Positions 16,303 to 23,807 of a stretch of DNA of 35,952 bases are shown here, in pieces. Within the stretch, counting starts at the first letter, position 1. Each line of letters starts with the position of its first letter. The position numbers and the translations under genes were made by a program. Origin of the DNA: Acidobacteria bacterium 13_1_40CM_65_14 (GTDB lineage Bacteria > Acidobacteriota > Vicinamibacteria > Vicinamibacterales > CAVVIG01); contig MNEX01000250.1 in the NCBI GenBank assembly GCA_001917905.1, forward strand, positions 1,886 through 37,837, read 5' to 3'. The notes below the pieces were generated by a model, which saw only the letters and a program-made list of their open reading frames with translations, searched no databases and was not told the origin of the DNA.

Positions 16303-17175
16303 ATGCGTTTTCAACGATTGTTCGTCGCCATATGCCTGACCGTCGTCACGGTGCACGCGCAGCGCGGCTGGACGCCGCTCTGGAACGGGAAGAATCTCGA
16401 CGGCTGGACGACGTGGATGCGACAGCCGGCGCCGACGTCGGAGGTGCCCGGACTGAAGCGGAACGCCGATGGGAGCTACGCCGAACCGATCGGGTCGGGA
16501 CGCGATCCCCTCAGGGTCTTCACCGTCGTCAACAACGTCGACGGACGGCCCGCGATTCGAATTTCCGGCGAGGTCTTCGGCGAGCTGCGCACCAAGGCCT
16601 CGTTCAAGGACTACCATCTGCGGCTGCAATTCAAGTGGGGCGAAAAGAAGTGGCCGCCGCGCGACAGGCCGGAAACGCCGCGCGACAGCGGTTTGCTGTA
16701 CCACGTGCACGCCGAGCCGGGAGTAGAGGGACGGACGTGGGCACGCTCGATCGAGCTGCAAATCCAGGAACACGACGTCGGCGATCTCTACGCGATCGGC
16801 TCCGTGATCGCCGTCCGCGCGCGGTCTCGCGCCGGCACACAGCCGATGATGTACGACTACGATCCGAAGGGCGAGTGGACCTTCTTTTCGCAGAGCCAGG
16901 GCGCGTCCGGCCGGTGCATCAAGCAGCCGGATAACGAAAAGCCGACCGGCGAATGGAACACCGTCGAGTTGGTCTGTCTGGGCGATGACTGCATCCACAT
17001 CGTCAACGGCAAAGTGGTGATGCGCCTCCGTGGCCCGACGCGCATCGACGCCGATGTCCCGAGACCCGTGACGTCCGGCGCGATCATCCTGCAATCGGAG
17101 GGCGCGGAAGTGTTCTATCGCGATATCGAGGTTCGATCGATCACTGCGATCCCGGCGGAGTTCGCCGTGAAATAA
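16303..17175 (+). CDS. Secreted DUF1080 protein (3-keto-disaccharide hydrolase domain)
   Basis: This 290-aa protein has a signal peptide (RFQRLFVAICLTVVTVHAQ) followed by the DUF1080 / 3-keto-disaccharide hydrolase fold. The characteristic start is GWTPLWNGKNLDGWTTW, the core is FKDYHLRLQFKWGEKKW and RDSGLLYHVH, then WARSIELQIQEHDVGDLY, and a closing strand is GAIILQSEGAEVFYRDIEVR. The fold is a laminin-G/concanavalin-like beta sandwich. Some members hydrolyse 3-keto-glycosides, but many are uncharacterised. The frame is open from 16237, but ATG 16303 is chosen because it starts the signal peptide and is preceded by AGG. The first 60 bases of the longer frame are the hairpin element. The gene is on the opposite strand to its neighbours and is probably monocistronic. 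Confidence 0.85.
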   Translation: MRFQRLFVAICLTVVTVHAQRGWTPLWNGKNLDGWTTWMRQPAPTSEVPGLKRNADGSYAEPIGSGRDPLRVFTVVNNVDGRPAIRISGEVFGELRTKASFKDYHLRLQFKWGEKKWPPRDRPETPRDSGLLYHVHAEPGVEGRTWARSIELQIQEHDVGDLYAIGSVIAVRARSRAGTQPMMYDYDPKGEWTFFSQSQGASGRCIKQPDNEKPTGEWNTVELVCLGDDCIHIVNGKVVMRLRGPTRIDADVPRPVTSGAIILQSEGAEVFYRDIEVRSITAIPAEFAVK

Positions 17176-17196
17176 GAGAGCGTTGCAAATTTACCT

Positions 17197-17287
17197 CGCC
17201 ACCACGAAGGACACGGAGGACAGGAGGGTCAAGCTTGTTCAAAACAAGATTCTCCTCCGCGTCCCCCGTGTCCTCCGTGGTGGAGAG
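17197..17287. repeat. Long inverted-repeat element, copy 1
   Basis: A left arm beginning CGCCACCACG and continuing GAAGGACACGGAGGACAGG (17197-17227) is nearly the reverse complement of the right arm 17252-17284, which ends GTCCTCCGTGGTGGAG. The central part contains a second small inverted repeat (CTTGT/ACAAG). A second copy with the same arms but a different centre lies at 35391-35481. Both are followed by TAATT and lie between genes. This looks like a dispersed palindromic or MITE/REP-like element. Confidence 0.75.
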
Positions 17288-17347
17288 CTTAATTCCGCAA
17301 CCAGCTCTAATCTAATCTAATCGAGACTGCCAGACGCGTCAGTGATG

Positions 17348-18673
17348 CTAATCCGTCGCTGGCGGTGCAGCTGCCGTTTCTTCGCTGGAGTGCTCACCCT
17401 GCGCATCGAGGAGGAGCGGCGGCGGCTCGAAGTCGAGGAGATATTCGAACTGGTGCCGGAATTCATCGGCGCTGATGCCGGCCGTTGCTGCGAGTTTCGC
17501 GATCTCGTGGGGATCGGTGAAATCGTCGCGCCTGAGCCGGATCATGTACCGCCGCGCGATTGCATAACGTGTTGACGTGATGTCGACGAGCCGTACACGT
17601 GTGCGTCCGGTTTCCGGATCGAGCATCTTCTCGAATGGAACCGGCACGAAGTGGCCGCCCTCGATCGAGATCATCGCGGCATTGCCATCAGTGAGCAGGT
17701 ATTTGGCCGCGCAGTAGCCGAGATCCCGCGTGTATTCCATGTCGAACGGGATTGGGTCTGCGCAGCGCAGCTCGTACCCGATGTTCTTGGCGGCGATGGT
17801 CATCTTGATGCCGTATCCGCGCAGCCGCGCCAGCACCTGCGCTTTGAGGATTTCGCCCAGATTCACGTCGGCGATCCGCAGGTGGCCGTGGTCGTCGCGT
17901 TCGACCTCGGGCAACCCTTCCAGATCCTCCGGAGCGATGCACAGCACGAGCCCTTCAGCGAGGATCGTCACGCCGTCGCGTCTCCCGTAGCTCAGGCGTT
18001 TCACGATCGCGCCGACCAGCGTGTCGATGACGGTGCGGAGCCGGATGGGCGGCGGAAACTCCTCCGAGATCAGCGTGAGCGTGGCACCCGCCGCTTTGCC
18101 AATCCCCAGCGCCAGATGGCCTGCCTTCCGGCCCATGGCGACCACGAAGTACCAGCGCGACGTGGTCTTCGCATCGACCATGAGGTTCTTCACGATCTCG
18201 CAGCCATTGTGCCGGGCGGTCTGGTATCCGAAGGTGTCGATGTGCGCCGGCAGATCGAGGTCGTTGTCAATCGTCTTCGGAACGTGCACGACGCGAATAC
18301 GTCCGTGCGCATGCTGCTCGAGCCGCATCGCGGAAAACGCCGTATCGTCGCCGCCGATGGTGATGAGCTGCGTCACATCGAGGCGCAGCAGCGACGTGAT
18401 GGTGGTCTCGAGCCGCTCGGGATCCACAGTCGGGTTCGCACGCGAAATGCCCAAGTGCGAGCCGCCGCGGAAGTGGATGCGGCTGACCGCGTCAATCGTG
18501 AGCGGGACGACGTGGTCGATGTCCCCGCGCATCAGCCATTCGAATCCGTCACGGATGCCGACGACGTCGAGACCCTCGAGTCGGGCTCGAATCGTGGCTG
18601 CGCTGATGACGCTGTTGATTCCTGGAGCGGGACCGCCGCCGACGAGAATGGCGAGGCGCTTATGGCGTTCCAT
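17348..18673 (-). CDS. pfp: Pyrophosphate-dependent 6-phosphofructokinase
   Basis: This 441-aa phosphofructokinase-family protein opens with the nucleotide/PPi loop GGGPAPGIN (12-20). The donor-specificity positions are GGDD (107-110) and PKTIDNDL (132-139). Asp110 and Lys133 are the residues that mark PPi-using enzymes, where ATP-dependent enzymes have Gly at both. D136 in TIDND is the catalytic base, MGR (180-182) and the EGG motif (338-340) bind fructose 6-phosphate, and ILAEG is present at 237-241. The enzyme reversibly converts fructose 6-phosphate and PPi to fructose 1,6-bisphosphate and phosphate in the cytoplasm, serving glycolysis or gluconeogenesis. The C-terminal 25 residues are a low-complexity tail. 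No strong ribosome-binding site precedes ATG 18673. It is the only clear central-metabolism gene here and stands alone between two long spacers. Confidence 0.9.
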   Translation of the reverse strand: MERHKRLAILVGGGPAPGINSVISAATIRARLEGLDVVGIRDGFEWLMRGDIDHVVPLTIDAVSRIHFRGGSHLGISRANPTVDPERLETTITSLLRLDVTQLITIGGDDTAFSAMRLEQHAHGRIRVVHVPKTIDNDLDLPAHIDTFGYQTARHNGCEIVKNLMVDAKTTSRWYFVVAMGRKAGHLALGIGKAAGATLTLISEEFPPPIRLRTVIDTLVGAIVKRLSYGRRDGVTILAEGLVLCIAPEDLEGLPEVERDDHGHLRIADVNLGEILKAQVLARLRGYGIKMTIAAKNIGYELRCADPIPFDMEYTRDLGYCAAKYLLTDGNAAMISIEGGHFVPVPFEKMLDPETGRTRVRLVDITSTRYAIARRYMIRLRRDDFTDPHEIAKLAATAGISADEFRHQFEYLLDFEPPPLLLDAQGEHSSEETAAAPPATD

Positions 18674-19189
18674 ACGTACTCAGGGATGTCGGTGCAGAGA
18701 GTGGCGATTAGCCGACCGCTTCGACGATCCGTCCTGTCCGACGGGGCAGTTTAGCAGGAATGTCAGGCATCGCTGGCACACGCGTCACGAACGCACCCGA
18801 CCTTCGTGATCTCGTTGATCGAAACTCGCCTTAGAAGCTAGCCGATGAGGGATCCCACCGGGCGCGTGAGCAGGGCTTCCACACTATCCCCGTAGCGGAT
18901 TGTGGGAGCAGGTCACACGGCCTCACGGCCGGAAGAGAAACGATTTGCGTGCCGTCATGAGCAGCCACCGGGCAGTCAGACCCCCGGGACAGTCGTGCCC
19001 TTCTCCTCTGTCAGTCATGCCACACCCCCGTAGGGTAGTCTCTCGACCCGCCGCTAGAATCATTCGAGAGCGCGATGAACGCGATGAAGACGAATGGCCG
19101 GATGCGAGAGCTGGCTGACACAACTTGGTAACCGACCGCTGCGTCAGGAGCACCCTGAGGCAGCGACCGGTCTCAATTCGAGCCCGCCT
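18674..19189. other. Gene-free spacer
   Basis: About 515 bases lie between the phosphofructokinase start and the giant gene stop. Only short frames occur, none with recognisable protein features. I saw no tRNA or known riboswitch. CCCCGTAG occurs twice (about 18889 and 19026), with uncertain meaning. The phosphofructokinase promoter presumably lies in the first 150 bases, but no convincing -35/-10 pair is visible. Confidence 0.5.
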
Positions 19190-19197
19190 TTACGGGC
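19182..19197 (-). terminator. Small hairpin overlapping the giant gene stop codon
   Basis: GCCCG (19182-19186) pairs with CGGGC (19193-19197). The loop contains the TAA stop (19190-19192) of the giant gene. The stem is short and no U tract follows, so the terminator role is weakly supported. Confidence 0.25.
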
Positions 19198-22100
19198 ATC
19201 CAAGCACGGCTTTGATCTGCTGCGCCGCGGCGATGAGCTGATCCGCCTGAGCGACCGACAGCTTCTTGCCCGACTGGGCCGTCGTCTCGTTGATGAACGC
19301 GCCCATCTGACCGCAGACACCTGACGCGTTTCCGTCCTTCGCCGCATTCAGCGCGGTGACGACGTTTTGCAACTTCGTATCGAGGCTGTTTTCGATGCCC
19401 TGCGCCAGGTTGAAGCTCTGCACCTTCGCGATGAGCGCGGTCACCTGGGCGGCCGCGGCCTGGACGAGCACGTTGAAGTTACCGCTGACGCTGTTGCCCG
19501 GGGCGTCGGCCGCCGAGCAGGTGACCGTCGTCGTGCCGATCGGGAACGTGCTCCCGGACGGCCGCGAGCAGTTCACGGTCACCGCGCCGCTCACGATGTC
19601 GGTGGCTGATGCGCTGTAGGTCACGACGGCGCCCGCGGGACTCGTCGCATCGACGGTGATGTTGGCCGGCAGCGTGAGCGTCGGCTTCGTCGTGTCGACG
19701 ACCTTCACCGAGAAGGATCTGGAGCCGGTGTTGTTGTACCGATCCGTCGACGAGCACGTGACCGTCGTGGTCCCCATCGGGAATGTCGATCCCGATTGCG
19801 GGACACACGTCACGTCCGTCGATCCGCCGCCCGCGTCGACCGCCGACGAATTGAACGTCGCCACGGCTCCGTTCGGCGACGTCGCCTCCACGGCCACATC
19901 ACCCGACGTCGTCACCACAGGCGGGCCCCACGTGAAGGTGCGCGTGAACACGGCCGACGGGACGTTGACGTTACCGGCGAGATCCGTGAAGAGCGCGCCA
20001 GGGATCGCCGCGGTTACGGCGCCGGGCGCGTTGGGAATCAGCGCGAACGTGTAGACCGCGCCGCTCCCTGCGAATCCAGACACCGTGGCATTCGTCACGA
20101 CGAGCCTGGTCGCGTCGAAGCCGGCGACCGGCTCGTTGAAGACCACGCTGACCATTATCGGCGAGTCGCTCGTCGTCAACGCGGACGGCGAGGTGATCGC
20201 CACGGTCGGCTGCATCAGATCGGCGCCAACCGTGACCTGCTGTCCCGCACTCACGGTCTGCGTGACGTCGCCGATCGTGACGGTGACGCTGCCGTTCAGC
20301 ACCGAGAACAGGATCAGGTCCTCCCGATTCGTGCCCGGAGTGACCGACACGTCCGCGGACTCGCCGGGATCCAGATCAAACGATCCGACCTCGACCTGAT
20401 GCCCCTCGTCGTCGATCTGCAGCAGCATGACGTGGACCGGCTCGGTGTTGTCCGGCGATGCGGTCACTGGACTGCCGGTCGACGCCGTCTCTCCGTCTTT
20501 CAGCGAGATCCGATACGCGTAGTAATACGAGACCGGTGACGGCGACGCCGAGCACTGCGCCCCCAACGCCCGTCGGATACCGAGTGGCAGGAACATCGAG
20601 AACGATTCGCAGCGGAGGTAAGCCTGCATCACCGAGTCCGGCGTCTGCTTGTATAGCTCGATCGTGCCCGGGCCGCGACCGGTCACGGTGACCGTGCCCG
20701 TGGCGCCGCACGAGATGTCGGCGCTCTCGCCGACGGCGTCCAGCACGACGTACTTGACGTTGCCGGTGCACGCCAGGATCTGCGCGGTACCCGCAGTGAC
20801 CAGCGTGACGCGAACGGCGCCGCCGTTGCGGACCGCCGTCACCCTGGCGTTGCTCAGCCGTTGGATCTGGCCGACCGTGGTGCCGTCGTTGAACTCCGAC
20901 GAGTAGACGCTGCTTTGATCCGCGCCGGTCGCGCGGCTGCGATCGATGGCGCCCTCGATGCCGTCGTTGTCGAACACCGCAGACGTGCTCCCCTGGAGGC
21001 CGCCGCGATCGGTCGCGTGGGCGGTGATCGTCAGCGCGGCGCCGGCCGCCGGGCCCGTCACGTTCGCGCGCCACCGTGTGCCCTGAGCTGTCGGGCCCAC
21101 GTTGGTCGCGCTGACGCTGTTGATCGTCACCGTTGACGCGCCGCCCGCGTCCGCGACTTGGACGTCGACGGTGACGGTCGATGGCGCTGTTGCGATGAAG
21201 TCGCTCGGCGACGGCGTGAGAAGCGTCACGACCGGAGCCATCGTGTCACGTGCCGTCACTGTGAACGAGCCGGTTCCCGGGTTGTTATGGGCGTCGTTCG
21301 ACGTGCAGTTTACTGGGGTCGTCCCGAAGGCGAACGTCGCGCCCGACGCCGGCGTGCACGTGACCACCGTCGGCCCGTCGACGAGGTCCGTTGCCGACAC
21401 GCTGAAGGTCACGACCGCGCCGCTGGCCGATGTGGCCTCCGCGATGATGTTGGCCGGAACGGACACGGACGGTCCAGTCGTGTCGACGACCGTCACCAGT
21501 TGCGTCGCCGTGCTGAAATTGCCAGCGGCGTCGGTCCCCTTCCATGTGATCGGTGTCGCCCCCACCGCGAACTGATTACCCGTCGGCGTTCGCGTGATGG
21601 TCACGGCTCCCGCGAGGTCGCTCGCCGTCGCCTGACCAGGATTGACCGTCGCCCCGTTGGGCCCGGTCGCTTCCGCCGTCACATTGGCCGGAGCGGTAAT
21701 CGTCGGCGTGGTCGTGTCGACGACCGTGATTATCTGGGTCGCCGTGCTGAAGTTGTTCGCAGCGTCCGCCGCTTTCCACGTGATCGTCGTTGATCCCAGC
21801 GGGAATTGGTTGCCCGCTGGCGTCCGTGTAATCGTCACCGATCCCACGAGGTCGCTCGCGATTGCCTGACCCGGGTTGACCAACGCGCCGTTGGGACCGG
21901 TCGCCTCCGCCGTTACGTCGTCCGGGGCGGCAATCGACGGGGTCTGCGTGTCGACGACGGTGATAGTGAAGCTCGCGGTCGCGGTATTGCCGGAATTATC
22001 CACGGCGGTGCAGTGCACCATCGTGTTCCCCAGCGGGAATGTGCTGCCTGACGGCGGATCGCAAGAAACGGATGCCACGCCGGAGCCCGAATCGGTCGCG

Positions 22101-23806
22101 GTCGCCGCGTCGAACGTCACGAACGCTCCCGCGAGGCTTGTGGCTTCGGCCGTCAGATCCGGCGAGACCGTGATGACGGGCGCGATCGCGTCGATGGGAT
22201 CAAACTGCAGCGTGATGATCAGGTCGTCGCCCGCCTGGATGCTGAAATCGGCCTGCGTCGGCGTCACCGTGTAACCGGTCGGCGGCGTAAACACGAGCCG
22301 ATACGAACCCGCTCCCAGTGTCTGGGACTCGCCGATGGGCACATCGAACGTGTCCTCAGTTTGCCCGGTCGCCGGATCGACGGCCGTGACGGTGACCGTC
22401 GGGAACACGGCGCTGCCTGATGCGAGCGCAAAGGTGATGTGCGCGGGAGGTGAGACCGTCAGAGTTCCGCACGTGGTCGGCACGACACAGGAAATTCCGT
22501 TCGCGGTCGCCACGATCGTTGTCTGGCCTGGCGCGTTGCCGGTCGCGAATCCGAAGGAATCGATACTGGCAACCGTTGTATTCGTGCTCTGCCACTGCAC
22601 GGTCGGCAACGAACTGGATCCCCCGCCGGTTCCGCCCGTTCCACCGGTTCCGCCCGTTCCGCCGCCATTGTTTCCGGAAATTTGCAGCGTGACGCTGAAC
22701 GTTCCGGTCTGCGAGCCTGCCGTGTAGTTGCCCTGGAACAGTCCGTTGCCGCCGGTTGCGGACAAGGTCGCGGCGAGCGATCCGCAGCTGACGGTCAACC
22801 CGAACGTCGTCCTCGTAATCTGACCGTTGCCGAGGCCAAAAACCTGGAACGCACCGCTTGGCACCGGAATGAGATTCCGGCTCGAGACCAAGCCTGCGCC
22901 GCACGCCGACAGATCGAGCGCCGGCGTGAACTGCAGCTGCCACGACCCGGCGAAATCCGGCCCCGGGCTGCCACTGGTTGAGAACACTTCGTTCGTGCCC
23001 ACTGAGCTCTGTGGATTGGTGCCGTAGGGCATGCCGCCAACCGCATAGAACAGGGTGCCGATAGCCCCGGCCGCCACCTGGCTGCGGGACGCCATCAGCG
23101 GCGACAGGATCACCCACGTATCCGTGTACGTGTCGTACACCTGGAGCGAGCTGTTCGCGGCGCTCACGTAAATGAGGCCGCCTGTTGGGCTCGGCGCGTT
23201 TGGCCCCGCGGGCATGACGGCCGCAGCGAAACCGCCGCCGCCCGACGGCATCGACGCGCGGGACGACCATTGATTCGTCGACGCGTCGTATGCCTCGACC
23301 GTGGAACCCGTCGTGCCCTGGTTCCCGCCGAACACGTACACGATGCCGTTGAAGCTGGCGATGCCGAGGGAAGTGCGCGCCGTTGCCATTGGCGGCCCGG
23401 ACGACCACGTGTTGCTCGCGATGTCGTACACATCCATGCTGGCGACTGCACTGGTGCCGCTGCCGCTGTTGCCGCCAACGACATAGATCTTGCCGTTCAC
23501 TTCGGCCGCGCCGGCGCCCATGCGCTGCGTGGGCATTGGCGCCAGCGGCACCGACGGTGCGAACTGCGTGGACCACTGGTTCGTGCTCGCGTCATAGACC
23601 TCGACCACGCCGGTGACGCCGCCCCCGCTGATGTTGCCGCCGATCGCAAACAGCTTCGTCGTGCCGGCCGGAACGGCAACGGCAACGCCCGCACGCGCCG
23701 TGGGCATGGCCGCTTTGGTCGTCCAGGGCGTCGCCGTGTTCGAGGGATCGAATGCCTGGACGGTGTTCATCGACCCATTCGTCACGCCGCCGACGACGTA
23801 CAGCAC
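19190..23806 (-). CDS. Giant Kelch/HYR secreted protein, C-terminal part (frame-shifted continuation of 23808-33032)
   Basis: These 1,538 residues carry no signal peptide and begin mid-Kelch (LYVVGGVTNGSMNTVQAF), so they are the continuation of the upstream frame. In order they hold a Kelch propeller (23806-about 23000), a beta domain (GSWQLQFTPALDLSAC), a Gly-Gly-Thr tract (22621-22666), the second half of a BIG2 domain, four HYR domains (about 22190-21250), an Ig-like domain, a unique region with Cys pairs (about 20930-20480), an SwmB-like Ig domain (FNEPVAGFD) and two more HYR domains. The end is a helical domain of about 85 residues with two Cys (VCGQMG, VLGCP). Kelch and HYR modules are typically adhesive or ligand-binding, so a cell-surface or extracellular role is inferred. 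No sortase, PEP-CTERM or type IX signal is visible. The stop is TAA 19190. Confidence 0.8.
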   Translation of the reverse strand: MLYVVGGVTNGSMNTVQAFDPSNTATPWTTKAAMPTARAGVAVAVPAGTTKLFAIGGNISGGGVTGVVEVYDASTNQWSTQFAPSVPLAPMPTQRMGAGAAEVNGKIYVVGGNSGSGTSAVASMDVYDIASNTWSSGPPMATARTSLGIASFNGIVYVFGGNQGTTGSTVEAYDASTNQWSSRASMPSGGGGFAAAVMPAGPNAPSPTGGLIYVSAANSSLQVYDTYTDTWVILSPLMASRSQVAAGAIGTLFYAVGGMPYGTNPQSSVGTNEVFSTSGSPGPDFAGSWQLQFTPALDLSACGAGLVSSRNLIPVPSGAFQVFGLGNGQITRTTFGLTVSCGSLAATLSATGGNGLFQGNYTAGSQTGTFSVTLQISGNNGGGTGGTGGTGGTGGGSSSLPTVQWQSTNTTVASIDSFGFATGNAPGQTTIVATANGISCVVPTTCGTLTVSPPAHITFALASGSAVFPTVTVTAVDPATGQTEDTFDVPIGESQTLGAGSYRLVFTPPTGYTVTPTQADFSIQAGDDLIITLQFDPIDAIAPVITVSPDLTAEATSLAGAFVTFDAATATDSGSGVASVSCDPPSGSTFPLGNTMVHCTAVDNSGNTATASFTITVVDTQTPSIAAPDDVTAEATGPNGALVNPGQAIASDLVGSVTITRTPAGNQFPLGSTTITWKAADAANNFSTATQIITVVDTTTPTITAPANVTAEATGPNGATVNPGQATASDLAGAVTITRTPTGNQFAVGATPITWKGTDAAGNFSTATQLVTVVDTTGPSVSVPANIIAEATSASGAVVTFSVSATDLVDGPTVVTCTPASGATFAFGTTPVNCTSNDAHNNPGTGSFTVTARDTMAPVVTLLTPSPSDFIATAPSTVTVDVQVADAGGASTVTINSVSATNVGPTAQGTRWRANVTGPAAGAALTITAHATDRGGLQGSTSAVFDNDGIEGAIDRSRATGADQSSVYSSEFNDGTTVGQIQRLSNARVTAVRNGGAVRVTLVTAGTAQILACTGNVKYVVLDAVGESADISCGATGTVTVTGRGPGTIELYKQTPDSVMQAYLRCESFSMFLPLGIRRALGAQCSASPSPVSYYYAYRISLKDGETASTGSPVTASPDNTEPVHVMLLQIDDEGHQVEVGSFDLDPGESADVSVTPGTNREDLILFSVLNGSVTVTIGDVTQTVSAGQQVTVGADLMQPTVAITSPSALTTSDSPIMVSVVFNEPVAGFDATRLVVTNATVSGFAGSGAVYTFALIPNAPGAVTAAIPGALFTDLAGNVNVPSAVFTRTFTWGPPVVTTSGDVAVEATSPNGAVATFNSSAVDAGGGSTDVTCVPQSGSTFPMGTTTVTCSSTDRYNNTGSRSFSVKVVDTTKPTLTLPANITVDATSPAGAVVTYSASATDIVSGAVTVNCSRPSGSTFPIGTTTVTCSAADAPGNSVSGNFNVLVQAAAAQVTALIAKVQSFNLAQGIENSLDTKLQNVVTALNAAKDGNASGVCGQMGAFINETTAQSGKKLSVAQADQLIAAAQQIKAVLGCP
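22621..22666 (-). repeat. Gly-Gly-Thr coding tract, downstream copy
   Basis: A 9-base unit encoding Gly-Gly-Thr repeats about four times (GGGTGGTGGTGGTGGG in protein). It forms a flexible linker at the exit of the fourth Kelch insertion. Because units are multiples of three, length change would not shift the frame. Confidence 0.7.
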
Positions 23807-23807
23807 G

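Noticed and set aside
18900-19153. Possible small gene or riboswitch in the spacer after the giant gene
   Set aside because: Frames of about 75 codons on both strands lack recognisable features, and no known riboswitch core could be matched by eye.
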